From the NCBI GenBank assembly GCA_963778165.1, contig CAVZTE010000003.1:1-64000 (forward strand): a DNA stretch of 64,000 nt, read 5' to 3'. Positions 29,579 to 39,087 of this stretch are shown one piece after another; the first letter of the stretch is position 1; every line of letters begins with the position of its first letter. The notes beneath the pieces were generated by a model. The model did no database searches, was not told the origin of the DNA, and saw only the letters and a list, made by a program, of their open reading frames with translations. This DNA is from Bog-756 sp963778165 (GTDB taxonomy: Bacteria > Actinomycetota > Acidimicrobiia > Acidimicrobiales > RAAP-2). The position numbers were made by a program, and so were the translations under genes.

Positions 29579-31015
29579 GTGACCACCACTACTCTCGACC
29601 ACGACCTCGAAAAGGATGTGGGCCGCTCAGTCGGCGAACCGGTGGTAACCGTTGGGCGGAAGGCTTGGTTGACGGGGCGGATGGCACGCAGACGCTGGCC
29701 ACTGGTGACCATGGCCGCGATAGTTGCCTTCGGCGTTGCCTATATGTTCGCTTGGGGGCCGTTGTTCGGACATGGGGACTACTGGGCAACACCAGGAGAT
29801 GTCTGGGAGATTTTCCGTGGTGCCCACTTCGTCGGTTGGGGATTCATCGGTGGTGTTTACACGCCGTCGAACCAGATCGTGGCCTTCCCGGGTATGGAAG
29901 TCCTTCTAGCTCCGGTAGCTATTTTGTCGGGCCACCTCGGACTGTCAGAGTCGTACAATCCGATCTTTCTCGCACGACCGACCGCTGCCCTACTCCTTCA
30001 GCCTGTCGAATGGCTATTGACCAGCTCGGTGGTATTTGCCACCGATGCCTTGGCTGAACGATTGGGTATTCCTGGTCGACGCCGGATGTATCTCTGTTTT
30101 GTGGTTGCACTGATTGCCTTTCCGGTAGGTGCACTCTGGGGGCACGCCGAGGATGCTTTGGCTATGACCTTTTGCCTTTACGCCCTCGTGGCGATGCTCG
30201 ACGGAAAATGGTCCCGGTGCGGGTGGTTGTTGGGCTGCGGAATTGTGATGCAGCCATTGGTTCTGCTGCTGCTTCCGCTGTTGGTCGGAGCCTCACCGAG
30301 CGGGCAGCGACTAAGGCTGGCGGTTCGCTCGGCGATCCTTTCCGCGATTTTGGTCACAATCGCATTCCTTGGGAATCCATCGGGCACCTACCGTTCGGTC
30401 GTCCAGCAACCGGCTGATCCAGGGGGGAATCACGTGACTCCTTGGCTGGCCCTGGCCCCCAGACTCGCAAACGGGAGCGCTCGGCGGGGATCAGTTGTAT
30501 CCGTCGTGCGACGCCACGGCCATTTCATGATGACAAGTACGTTCAGCGAGATCCATCAGGCGGTGGTCGTCACCGGTGGATTGGGACGATCCCTCTACAT
30601 GATCCTCGCGGTGCTGGTCGGCGTCTATGTGTGGCGTCGACCACAGAGCCAGATGAAGATTCTGTGGCTGGCAGCCGCCATTCTCTCCGCCCGCTGCTTT
30701 TTCGAAGCGGTCATGTGTCCCTACTATCTCGCCCCCCCGCTCTTCCTAGCGATGGTATTGGTGGCCTGCTCGAACCGGCGTCGGTTCGGGGCCGCTGTGA
30801 TGGTCACCGCCGCAGTTTCCGTCTTCGCCTACTACCACTTGAGTCCCTGGATGTGGTGGCTGCCGGTGGTTGCAGGGCTGGCGGCTGTTCTGGCCCTCGG
30901 CTACCCGAGCGCGGCACAGATCCCGTCGCTGCCGCAGCAGACACCGGATCAGACCCGTGTCGACAGCCGGCCTGAGGATGTGAATCAGGGTCGGGAGTTG
31001 GCCCCGGCGCTCTGA
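29579..31015 (+). CDS. Polytopic membrane protein, possibly GT-C-type glycosyltransferase
   Basis: 478 residues from GTG 29579 with a GGGAG site. A basic N-terminal tail is followed by about ten hydrophobic segments, e.g. LVTMAAIVAFGVAYMFAWGP, FVVALIAFPVGALWGHAEDA, VMQPLVLLLLPLLVGA, SAILSAILVTIAFLG and LPVVAGLAAVLALGYP. The acidic/aromatic first outside loop (GHGDYWATPGDVWEIF) and overall plan resemble GT87/DUF2029-like mannosyltransferases using polyprenyl donors, but I see no decisive motif. The position right after pilA raises the possibility of pilin or cell-envelope glycosylation; that is inference. Intact, moderate GC. Confidence 0.6.
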   Translation: MTTTTLDHDLEKDVGRSVGEPVVTVGRKAWLTGRMARRRWPLVTMAAIVAFGVAYMFAWGPLFGHGDYWATPGDVWEIFRGAHFVGWGFIGGVYTPSNQIVAFPGMEVLLAPVAILSGHLGLSESYNPIFLARPTAALLLQPVEWLLTSSVVFATDALAERLGIPGRRRMYLCFVVALIAFPVGALWGHAEDALAMTFCLYALVAMLDGKWSRCGWLLGCGIVMQPLVLLLLPLLVGASPSGQRLRLAVRSAILSAILVTIAFLGNPSGTYRSVVQQPADPGGNHVTPWLALAPRLANGSARRGSVVSVVRRHGHFMMTSTFSEIHQAVVVTGGLGRSLYMILAVLVGVYVWRRPQSQMKILWLAAAILSARCFFEAVMCPYYLAPPLFLAMVLVACSNRRRFGAAVMVTAAVSVFAYYHLSPWMWWLPVVAGLAAVLALGYPSAAQIPSLPQQTPDQTRVDSRPEDVNQGRELAPAL

Positions 31016-31064
31016 GCCCTGAACCTCCCCGGTTCGGCCAGGCCAGCCGGTGCAGCCGCCGGAC

Positions 31065-32441
31065 CTACAGCGGCCCTACCGTGTGCTTCCGCCCCGGCAG
31101 GTACTCCCGTGATGTCTCCAGCGCCCGAAGGGCATCCGCCACCACCCGCCGGGTGTCCTCGGGGTCGATCACCGCGTCGACGAACCCCCGCTCGGCGGCC
31201 TGCCACGGCGTGAGGAAGCGCTCGGCGTACTCCTCTCGGAGGGTCTCCTGTTCGTCCGGTTCGGACCGCCGGTGGAGGATCTGGACCGCCCCTTCGGCCC
31301 CCATGACCGCGATCTCCGCCCCGGGCCAGGCGAAGCACAGGTCATTGCCGAGCCCCTTGGAGTCCATGACGATGTAGGCCCCGCCGAAGGCCTTGCGCAG
31401 GATCACGCACACCCGGGGCACGGTGGCCTCGGCGTAGGCGAAGGCCAGTTCGGCCCCATGGCGGATCATGCCCCGCCATTCGAGGTCCTTGCCCGGCAGG
31501 AAGCCCGGGGTGTCCACCAGGGTCACCAGCGGCAGGTTGAAGGAGTCACAGAACCGGACGAACCTGGCGCCCTTCTGCGAGGCGGCGATGTCCAAGGTGC
31601 CGGCCAGCGCCTGGGGCTGGTTGGCCACGAACCCCACGGCCCGCCCACCGATCCGTCCGAGGGCCGTCACCAGCTGGGGCGACCACCGGGTCCACAACTC
31701 GGTCACCTCACCGTCGTCGGCCAGTGCCGCGGCCACCCGGCGCACGTCGTAGGAGCTGGTGGCTCGGGTGGGGATGAGATCCCGGAGCGTCTCCTCCTCA
31801 GGACCGGAGGCAGCGGAGAGAACGTCGACCGGGCCCAGTGGGGCCAGATCGTCGGCGTTGGCCGGCAGCAGACCCAGCAGGTAGTCCACGTGGGCCATGG
31901 CGTCCTCCTCGGAGGCCGCTTCGATGGCGCACAGACCGCTCGACCGGGCGTGCATCGCCGTGCCACCGAGTTGGTGGATCCCGATCCGCACCCCGGTGAA
32001 CTCCTCCACCATGGCCGGACCGGACACGAAGGCGAAAGCCTCGGTGGTCATCACCACCAGGTCGGCCAAACCGAGCATCAGGGCCGGACCGGACAGCGCC
32101 GGCCCGGTCACCACCACCACCACCGGCACGATGCCCGAGCACGCCGTCAGGGCCCGGGCCGCCTCTCCCCATCCGTGCAGTGAGGCCACCCCGTCGGACA
32201 CGTCTGCACCGCTGGAGGCCAGCACCAGGACCACGGGGATCCGGAGCTCGAGGGCGGACGCCGCCGCCACCCGCATGGTCTTGCCGTCCTCGATGGACAG
32301 GGCTCCCCGTCGGATGGTGGATACCGAACGCACCACCATGGCCGGGCGTCCTCCCAACTCTTCGACGCCGGCCTGGACCGTGCCGGTGACCAGGTGTCGG
32401 AGGATCGGAGCGGCGGGGGCTTCGAGGGTCACCCGCCCCAT
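31065..32441 (-). CDS. Acyl-CoA carboxylase carboxyltransferase subunit (AccD/PccB family)
   Basis: 458 residues from ATG 32441 (MGRVTLEAPAAPILRHLVTG). Two crotonase-fold halves are visible. The N half has RIPVVLVLASSGADVSDGVA and ACSGIVPVVVVVTGPALSGP; the C half has GRAVGFVANQPQALAGTLDI, RFVRFCDSFNLPLVTLVDTP, GFLPGKDLEWRGMIRHGAEL, and AFGGAYIVMDSK with FAWPGAEIAVMGAEGAVQIL. These are carboxybiotin/acyl-CoA binding blocks of acetyl/propionyl-CoA carboxylase beta chains. It is somewhat short for PccB and the N-terminal half is divergent, so substrate is open. No biotin-carboxylase gene is nearby. The frame stays open upstream to 33590, but that extension lies under ctaG and is not coding. Confidence 0.85.
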   Translation of the reverse strand: MGRVTLEAPAAPILRHLVTGTVQAGVEELGGRPAMVVRSVSTIRRGALSIEDGKTMRVAAASALELRIPVVLVLASSGADVSDGVASLHGWGEAARALTACSGIVPVVVVVTGPALSGPALMLGLADLVVMTTEAFAFVSGPAMVEEFTGVRIGIHQLGGTAMHARSSGLCAIEAASEEDAMAHVDYLLGLLPANADDLAPLGPVDVLSAASGPEEETLRDLIPTRATSSYDVRRVAAALADDGEVTELWTRWSPQLVTALGRIGGRAVGFVANQPQALAGTLDIAASQKGARFVRFCDSFNLPLVTLVDTPGFLPGKDLEWRGMIRHGAELAFAYAEATVPRVCVILRKAFGGAYIVMDSKGLGNDLCFAWPGAEIAVMGAEGAVQILHRRSEPDEQETLREEYAERFLTPWQAAERGFVDAVIDPEDTRRVVADALRALETSREYLPGRKHTVGPL

Positions 32442-32533
32442 GCTACGGAAGGGGCCACCTCTCCGCGTCGACCCGGCATCGGCTACGGCCGGCTCTGGCT
32501 TCGCCTCGCCCGGCACCGTCGTGCCCGGTGGCC

Positions 32534-33520
32534 TCAGTGGTCGAAGGGTTCGCTCTCCGGTGGCTCGGGCTTCCCCGGTTCGGAGAGTCGGTGTTCCGGG
32601 ATGGAGTCTTCGGGCAGGGTGGATTCCGGGGCCGGCCCCGCACCGACCTCCGGCTCCACCGCCACCTCCCGGGTGCCCTGTCGGTCCACCCGTTCGAACT
32701 GTCGTTCGACGTCGGCCCACACCAACTCGTCGGAACCGAACTCCTCGTCGGACCTCGGCGCCCGGGACAACACCACCGCGCCCACGATGAGCAGCACGAA
32801 CAGCATGGTGAGCTTGGAGACGAACCCGGAGATCTGCTGGTCGTTCAGTGGCCGGAGGCCGACGGCTTGGTGGGACCGGGCGAACTCCGGGTACAGCGGC
32901 CGGCGGGAGAAGATGTAGACGAAGGACAGGAAGGCCGGGATCACGGCCTGGGCCACCAGGTAGCCGAAGCGCACCACCGGCTTGGCCCGGGGCAGGCCCG
33001 GAATCCGTCCGAGCACCGGGATCCACAGCACCAGGCCCGCGGCCACGATGGCCAGGTCGAGGGCGCCCCGGGCCACGAACGACGAGGCCTGGGCCCGCAC
33101 CATCAGCGGCGTCATCGAGCCGATGACGATCACCGTGACCGTGGCGATGGCCACCGGGGGCCGCTGCAACCGGACCAGAACCGTGTCCACGGCGGCCGGC
33201 CGGGTCATCCACTGGATCAGGTCGTAGGGCAGTCCGAGCAGCAGCATGGGGGCCACGGCCATCAACAGGATCAGCCGTTGGGTGACCAGGGCGATAAGTG
33301 ACCAGTGAGCGGCAAGATCGGCCACCGGCCAGGTGAGGGCCACCAGCGCCGCCCCGCAGGCCACGGCGAACAAGGTCATCTGCCGCCTGGTCCAGGGGAT
33401 GGGGGGATCGGCCCGGCGCTCCAGGCGTCGGTGACCGACAATCACCACTCCGGCTCCCACCGCCAGGGCCACCCACGCCGGCAGGTGGAAGTCCCACGCG
33501 TACGGTCCCGGCGCCGGCAC
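32534..33520 (-). CDS. ctaG: Cytochrome c oxidase assembly protein, CtaG (caa3) family
   Basis: 328 residues. About seven membrane helices (WVALAVGAGVVIVGHRRLER, FAVACGAALVALTWPVADLA, LIALVTQRLILLMAVAPMLL, AIATVTVIVIGSMTPLMV, LDLAIVAAGLVLWIPVLG, LTMLFVLLIVGAVVLS). AAHWSLIALVTQ contains the conserved family His, and PLYPEFAR/LRPLNDQQISGFV follows the usual position. The Bacillus CtaG family is required for caa3 oxidase copper-centre assembly. A long acidic, Pro-rich tail of about 75 residues (PEPPESEPFDH) is unusual. No oxidase subunit is in the window. Intact. Confidence 0.85.
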   Translation of the reverse strand: MPAPGPYAWDFHLPAWVALAVGAGVVIVGHRRLERRADPPIPWTRRQMTLFAVACGAALVALTWPVADLAAHWSLIALVTQRLILLMAVAPMLLLGLPYDLIQWMTRPAAVDTVLVRLQRPPVAIATVTVIVIGSMTPLMVRAQASSFVARGALDLAIVAAGLVLWIPVLGRIPGLPRAKPVVRFGYLVAQAVIPAFLSFVYIFSRRPLYPEFARSHQAVGLRPLNDQQISGFVSKLTMLFVLLIVGAVVLSRAPRSDEEFGSDELVWADVERQFERVDRQGTREVAVEPEVGAGPAPESTLPEDSIPEHRLSEPGKPEPPESEPFDH

Positions 33521-33558
33521 GATCAGATCTCCGCCGGTCGCGCCCTAGATCGACCGCG

Positions 33559-34527
33559 GTGCAACGCCTCGATCGGCTCGAACGGGTCACCGACCTGCTG
33601 CTGGTGCTTCTGGATGCCCCGCGCCCGCTGAGCCTGCGCGAGATCGCCGACCGGGTACCGGGCTATCCCGACACCCACGGGGCCCGCCGGCAGGCCTTCG
33701 AGCGAGACAAGCGCCTGTTGCGCGACGAGGGGATCCCGGTTCTGGTGTTGCCCATCGATGGGGACGACCAGGTCGGGTACCGGGTCGACCCCGACTCCTA
33801 CTACCTTCCCGACCTCGGGCTGGAGGCAGAGGAGCAGGCTGCGTTGAACTTGGCCGTCGCCGGCGTTCACTTAGGTGAGCCTATCGGCCGTGACGCCTTG
33901 GCGAAGTTGGGAGCGGGAGCTGAATCACCCCTCCGCCCGACCTCCATTCCTCAGGTGGATCTGCGCTGGTCGGAGGGGTTGTCGGCCCTCCCGCTGGTGT
34001 TCGACGCCGTCCGTCAAGGGGCGGTGGTGCGCTTCGAGTATCGGGGCGAGCCCCGTCAAGTGGACGTGGCCGGGCTCCGGTTCCGCAATGGGCACTGGTA
34101 CGTGATCGGATTCGACCGCGATCGGGGGGAGGGCCGGACCTTCCGGGTGGACCGGATCGACGGACTGCCCCAGCTGGGGGAGCCGGGGTCGGCGCAGGTT
34201 CCCGAGGGGTTCGACGTCGACGGGGCCTTCGCCCGCGATCCTTGGCAGTACGGAGCCGGCGAGGCCACCGAGGTGGACGTCCTGGTTGACGGAGCCGAGG
34301 CCGGCCGGGTGGTGGGCGAGCTGGGTGAGGCCGCCGTCATCGAACGCCGGGAGCTCGGAGCGGTGGTGGTTCGGCTGTCGGTGACCGATCCGGACGCTCT
34401 GGTGCTGTGGGTGCTCGATCTGTTGGACCACGCCGAGGTGGTGGGGCCAGAAAGCGTCCGTACCCTGGTCACCGAGCGCCTCGAGGCCATGGTCTTCGCC
34501 GCCACCGACCGAAAGGGAGGCCGGTGA
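33559..34527 (+). CDS. pafB: WYL-domain transcription regulator PafB
   Basis: 322 residues from GTG 33559. N-terminal winged helix (LERVTDLLLVLLDAPRPLSL REIADRVPGYP), an intermediate domain, then a WYL domain (AVVRFEYRGEPRQVDVAGLR, RNGHWYVIGFDRDRGEGRTF, RVDRIDG) and a WCX C-terminal extension (VRTLVTERLEAMV). In mycobacteria PafB and PafC act together as a LexA-independent activator of DNA-damage genes. The gene overlaps pafC by four bases. The usual neighbour pafA is not in the window. Intact. Confidence 0.92.
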   Translation: MQRLDRLERVTDLLLVLLDAPRPLSLREIADRVPGYPDTHGARRQAFERDKRLLRDEGIPVLVLPIDGDDQVGYRVDPDSYYLPDLGLEAEEQAALNLAVAGVHLGEPIGRDALAKLGAGAESPLRPTSIPQVDLRWSEGLSALPLVFDAVRQGAVVRFEYRGEPRQVDVAGLRFRNGHWYVIGFDRDRGEGRTFRVDRIDGLPQLGEPGSAQVPEGFDVDGAFARDPWQYGAGEATEVDVLVDGAEAGRVVGELGEAAVIERRELGAVVVRLSVTDPDALVLWVLDLLDHAEVVGPESVRTLVTERLEAMVFAATDRKGGR

Positions 34528-35546
34528 CCACCAGCATCGACACGGCCGGTCGGCTCCGCAGGTTGCTGGCCATCCTGGCCTGGTTGGCCCAGGTGGGTGA
34601 GGCCCCGATCGACCGGGTGGCCGAGCAGTTCGATCTCTCACCCGAGGCCCTGGTCACCGAGCTCGAGATGGCCGCCTGCTGTGGCGTCCCTCCCTACTCG
34701 CCCGACCAGCTGATGGAGATCGTGGTCAACGACACCACCGTGTCGACCAGGGTGGGCACGGCTCTGGCCCGACCCCGGCGCCTCAGTCCCTCCGAGGGGT
34801 TCGCCCTGGCCGCGTCGGCCCGGGCCCTGCTGGCCGTGCCTGGGAGCGACGAGGGCGGTGCCCTTTCCCGGGCCTTGGGCAAACTCGATCGGGCCCTGGG
34901 TGGGGAGGAGGTGGCCGTGGAGCTCGACGCCCCTCCGTTTCTCCCTCTGGTGTCCGAGGCCCTGGACACGGAGAGCGACCTGGCCGTCTCCTACTACTCG
35001 GCCTCCACCGACAAGGAGACCGACCGGGTGATCCGGCCTCTACGGCTGTTCGGCTCGGAGGGCCACTGGTATGTGGACGCCCACTGCTCCTCAGCCGGCG
35101 ACGTGAGGAGGTTCCGGGTCGACCGGATCAGCTCCGCGGTATTGGTGGAGGCCGGCGGTCCGGTGGCGGGCGCCGATTTGGGCGACCGTGACGCCACAGG
35201 CGAGGCCTCGCCGGATCAGCAGCGCTTCGAGGCCTTCGTCCCCGGCCCCGACAGCCAACGTGTCCGGCTCTCCCTCGAGCCCAGCGCGGCGTGGCTGGTC
35301 GAGTCGGTCCCCTCGGCCGGCCCTCCCGAGCTGGTGGACGGCCGGATCGAGATCGACCTCTTCGTGGGAGGCGACGCCTGGCTCGAACGGCTCCTCCTCC
35401 GGCTGGGACCGGACGCCCGGGTGATCGGGCCACCCGACTACCTGCACCTCGGGGCCGACGCCGCCAGCCGTATTCTTCGCCGGTACCGTGGCGCCGATGC
35501 TCCGATCCCTTCGGATAAAACCCCAGCTAAAACACGAAAAAAATAA
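34524..35546 (+). CDS. pafC: WYL-domain transcription regulator PafC
   Basis: About 340 residues from GTG 34524, coupled to pafB by a GTGA overlap. N-terminal helix-turn-helix (LRRLLAILAWLAQVGEAPID, EQFDLSPEALVTELEMAACC), then the WYL domain (LAVSYYSASTDKETDRVIRP, LRLFGSEGHWYVDAHCSSAG, DVRRFRVDRI) and WCX domain (LEPSAAWLVESVP, GDAWLERLLLRLGPDARVIG). Partner of PafB in the DNA-damage response. After RILRRYRG there is an unexpected short tail (SDKTPAKTRKK) whose codons are part of the inverted repeat at 35520-35569. The conjugation module begins just beyond, so the tail may come from an insertion junction. Confidence 0.9.
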   Translation: MTTSIDTAGRLRRLLAILAWLAQVGEAPIDRVAEQFDLSPEALVTELEMAACCGVPPYSPDQLMEIVVNDTTVSTRVGTALARPRRLSPSEGFALAASARALLAVPGSDEGGALSRALGKLDRALGGEEVAVELDAPPFLPLVSEALDTESDLAVSYYSASTDKETDRVIRPLRLFGSEGHWYVDAHCSSAGDVRRFRVDRISSAVLVEAGGPVAGADLGDRDATGEASPDQQRFEAFVPGPDSQRVRLSLEPSAAWLVESVPSAGPPELVDGRIEIDLFVGGDAWLERLLLRLGPDARVIGPPDYLHLGADAASRILRRYRGADAPIPSDKTPAKTRKK

Positions 35547-35569
35547 ATTCCTCAAGTTTTGGCTGGGGT
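35520..35569. repeat. 14-bp inverted repeat over the pafC stop
   Basis: ACCCCAGCTAAAAC (35520-35533) pairs with GTTTTGGCTGGGGT (35556-35569) through 14 positions including one G-T pair, with a 22-base A/T-rich loop containing the pafC TAA. Read on the minus strand the stem is followed by TTTTATCC, which would suit a terminator of leftward transcription; on the plus strand no T-run follows. It marks the border between pafC and the conjugation module. Confidence 0.5.
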
Positions 35570-35769
35570 CGGCCGAAGGAATAGCAGCCGGGTCTGTTGA
35601 GCGGGAAAACCTGCAGCCCCCCAACAGCACGTTGTCATCCTGCTCCGGACCCGGCCCTTTCGAGCTTGCCCCCTAGTGGGGCAGGCGCGCCCGGTCGAGG
35701 GGTGAAACACCCCGTCGCCCCGGCCGGACACCCACCTCCGGCTCGGCAAGGTTTCCGGCAAGCCAGGCC

Positions 35770-35816
35770 GTGCACGGTGGCGCGGTTGGTTCGCTGGCAA
35801 CCGGGCGGACGTGCAC
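35770..35816. other. Nested symmetric dyad upstream of relaxase, candidate oriT or operator
   Basis: GTGCAC - 7 bases - CGGTTG - 9 bases - CAACCG - 7 bases - GTGCAC. Both arm pairs are perfect and the two outer spacers are equal, so the whole 47-base unit is symmetric. It ends 79 bases before the relaxase start, the normal place for an origin of transfer. The rest of 35570-35894 has no gene; other small stems there are GGGGTG/CACCCC near 35699 and GCCCC/GGGGC near 35675. A nick site cannot be identified by eye. Confidence 0.45.
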
Positions 35817-35894
35817 TCGAATCGGAACCGCCGCCCTCTGCCCCGTGGAGCCGCCCCTCGTGGTGCGTGCCGCCCCCGGGAGCGGAGGTCTCCG

Positions 35895-37090
35895 GTGGTG
35901 CTCAAGATCCATGTGGTCCGCCCGGGCGGCCACCTCTACTACGTGAACGACCTCATCCCGGGCCGGGCCGAGGGAAGCCTGGTGGCCGGGGAGTCCCCCG
36001 GGGTGTGGTCCGGCGATGGCGCCGCCGGCCTCGGGATGACCGGGCCCGTGGACGCACCGGGCTTCGGAGAGGTGCTCGGGGGTCGTGATCCCTGGTCCGG
36101 TCGGACCATGCGGGAGTCACGGGGCCATCACAGCGTGTCGGGGTACGACCTCTCCTTCTGCGCCCCGAAGTCGGTCAGTCTGCTGCACCTTCTCGCACCC
36201 CGGGAGATCGCCGGTGCAGTCGGTGCCGGCCACCGCGCCGCGGTGGCCGAGGCCGTGGACTATCTGCAGCGGACGGGCGTTGGGCGTCCGCCGCAGGCAG
36301 CGCGGCGTTACCTCCTTCCTGCCCACCACCGGTGCGGTGGCCGGAGAGTTCGTGCACCGGACCAGTCGCGCCCTCGATCCCCACCTCCACTCCCACCTGG
36401 TGGTGGCCAACGTGGCCCAGGGGGTGGACGGTGGGTGGTCGGCGGTGGACAGTAGGAGGATCTTCTCCCACGCCCAGGCCACCCAGGGCATCTACCACGC
36501 CCGCCTCCGGATGGAGCTGACCGACCGGCTGGGTGCGGCCTGGGAGGTACGACCCAGCGGGCTGGGCGACGTGGTCGGTGTCGATGTCAACCTGCGCCGG
36601 CTGTTCTCCCGGCGCACCGCCGCCATCGGCGAGTACATGACCGTCCGGGCCGGGGCCGGTGGCGCTCCCACCCGTCGGGGAGCCTTTCATGCCACCCGGC
36701 CCGAGAAGGACCGGTCACAGACCGTCGAGTCGTTGACGGGGGAGTGGAGGCAGCGGGCCGACGACTTCGGCATCGACCTGGGTGACTTGACCCGGGTGGT
36801 CGGGCTCGGACGGTTCGCCCGGTCGACGGAGGTGGTCGATGCCGATCGGGTTGCTCGTCGACTGGGTCAGTTGGAACGCAGGCAACCGACCGTGGCCCGG
36901 CGCGACCTGGTGGCCGCAGTAGCCGACGCCTCGTCGGGCGGCGCCACGGCCCAGGTCATCGAATCGGTGGCCGCCCAGGTGGTGGAGGTGGCCGGCGCCC
37001 CGCTGGAACGTGACGGGATGGCCCGCCACCACCGTAGGGATGGTCGGGCGTCCGGCAGCGGGGCCCGGAGCCCCGGTGGTCCGCCGGTGA
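35895..37090 (+). CDS. MobF (TrwC-type) conjugative relaxase, short, frameshifted
   Basis: GTG 35895 begins VVLKIHVVRPGGHLYYVND, then HHSVSGYDLSFCAPKSVSLL, and after a break near 36286 (remove one G of GGG) FLPTTGAVAGEFVHRTSRAL and the three-His metal motif DPHLHSHLVVANVAQG. This is the N-terminal nicking domain that cleaves oriT and carries the strand. No helicase motifs follow. One frame gives a stop at 37088-37090 after about 395 residues, so the protein is a relaxase domain without the usual C-terminal helicase, or a remnant. The catalytic Tyr is probably in GGHLYYVND. It converges on the TraG-like gene. Confidence 0.75.
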
Positions 37091-37339
37091 CGTGGCCCGG
37101 GCCGTGGAGCGGGAGCCCCGGGCCCTCTCTGCCGTCGTTGGGTCCCCTCCCATGCCCGCTGAGGTCGTTCCCCGGTCGCCGGAGCTGGTGCTCCACCAGG
37201 TCCGTGGCGACATCACCCCGGAAGGCGATGTCACACGGGCTGTCCCGACCGACCCGGTGCTGGTGCGTGGCGACATCTGGGAACGGTGAGGGGCGACGGT
37301 CATCGCCCGAGGTCGGGGACCGGACCCCCGCACCTCGGC

Positions 37340-38794
37340 TCCGGGCCGGGCCTGCCGCCCGAGCGTACGGTCGGGACCACGCAACGAACGCCACGGCTCG
37401 AAGGTGTGGGCCGGTGTCAGGGGGATCCACGCCGGCCGGTTGCGCTCGTCGAAGGCCAAGCGCGTGGCCCGCCGAGCCCCGGGCGATGACGTCGGCCGGA
37501 AGCCGCCGCCGCCACTGGGTCGACACGCTCTCGCCTCGCTGGGGACGCCCCCCGGTGACCAGGTCGGCCAACAGGTGGTCGGTCGGCGTCCGCCCGGCCG
37601 AGACCGTGCGGGTCGAGGATCTCCTCGTCTCCGGCCAGCGTGGAGAGCGCCTCGAGGGTCCGCACGTCCCCGATGCCCGGGAGCACCACCGTGGTCCCGA
37701 ACAGCGAGGGGAACCCGTCGGCATGGTCCGGCCACCGGCTCCGGGCCTGTGACAGGTCCTGCAGGCACGCCAACGTGACCAGGCCCTGGCCGCCTCCTTC
37801 GCTGATCATCGACGGAAGTCGGGGATCGGGGCGATGTTGGCCACCTCGTCGAGGGCCAGCACCACCGGTGGCCCGGTACGTCGACCCGTCTCCGCCGCTC
37901 GGCGCTCCGGGCGTAGGTGGCATGCCGGATGTCGTCGATGAGCCCACCACCATCGGGCGCCACCATGCGCCTGGCGATGGGCCGGAGCGGCGATGTAGAT
38001 GGTGTCCGCCGATCGCACGAACTGCGCGGGGTCGAAATCCGGGTCGGCGGTGGCCTCCAGCGACTCGATCGGATCGGAACCCGGTCAGCGACGCCCGAGG
38101 CCGTGGACCAGATGCCGCTCAGCTCCCGCTCATCGGTGGCGACGATGCCGTCGAGGAGGTTGCGGGCCAGTTCGGTGGAGCGGCCCGGCCGGCCCGCCAG
38201 AATCCGCTGGGCCGGCAGGGCCTGGCGCCTATCCACCCAGGTCAGGAGGGTGCGCATGTCTGCTCCACCCAGTGGCGGCGGCGTGCATCAGCGGTGCCAG
38301 CAGGGCCTGGGCCCGCTCGGTCCAGTGGGAGCCATCCCCTCGGGCTGGGCCCACCCGGCCGCTCGGTGCCGATCCCACCTCGACCAGGACCGGGCCATGG
38401 TGAGTGATCCGAGCCAGGTGGTGCACGACTGGAGCGGGGACCACCGCAGCCGCTGCAGACCCTCGGTGCGGTTCACCGAACCGGTGGGGTCGAAGAGGAA
38501 GCAGGTGCCCCGTCGCGACCGCGCGGCCACCGTGGCGTCGAGCACGTCGGGTTTGGTCGACGTGGACACCACGGGACCGTTGCTCGCCATCACGTTGGGA
38601 ATGATCAGAGACGACGTTTTTCCCGAACGCGGTGGACCGAGGATCATCACCGACTGCTGCGGTCTGGCGAAGCACCAACGGCCTTGGCTGTGGCCCAGAT
38701 AGGCGCCGTGCCCGGCGTCCGCCGACGCGTCGAGAACGTCCGATATGTTGGCAGATGGGCGTTGTGGGGGCGTTGGCGAAAAAAAATCTTTCAT
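37340..38794 (-). CDS. TraG/VirD4-type conjugal coupling ATPase (heavily frameshifted)
   Basis: ATG 38794 (MKDFFSPTPPQRPSANISDV) leads to QQSVMILGPPRSGKTSSLII (Walker A), then STKPDVLDATVAARSRRGT and FLFDPTGSVNRTEGLQRLRW. After several breaks the Walker B region PPVVLALDEVANIAPIPDFP is readable, then MISEGGGQGLVTLACLQDLS, GTTVVLPGIGDVRTLEALST, LAGDEEILDPHGLGR, and a tail LAFDERNRPAWIPLTPAHTF. The order matches actinobacterial TraG-like ATPases that pass the relaxase-DNA complex to a transfer channel. No membrane helices are evident at the N-terminus. The end is approximate. No other transfer genes are in the window. Confidence 0.75.
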
Positions 38795-39087
38795 CGGAAG
38801 TACATCTCGCAATCGGCTCTTGTGGTGGTGACGAGAGACGGCGGATCGGTTGCTTCCGCGAACGCAGCGATGCGACCACTGTGGCGAATAATCCTTGCAA
38901 ACAAACGGTTTTCTGTCCATGGGTCGATTCGATGGCTATCGACGGCAACGTCATTTGTCCGGGACAGCGCCGCCGGTACCGCACGCTTCGATGGCGTCGC
39001 GCCGGTCCGCGAAGCGTGATGGTGCTTGACCTGGAGCTAAAAAGCCATTTTGCTAGTAGTGGTTAACGTATCGCTGAGGAGGTGATC

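Noticed and set aside
32442..33590. Carboxyltransferase frame open upstream for a further 380 codons, giving an 841-residue protein
   Set aside because: The extension is Arg/Gly/Pro-rich shadow sequence lying under the clear ctaG gene on the same strand in another frame; the conserved protein begins at ATG 32441.
37092..37289. Short plus-strand frame after the relaxase as a separate gene
   Set aside because: It has no ribosome site or family motif and lies in the gap between two frameshifted convergent genes, so it cannot be told apart from a shadow.
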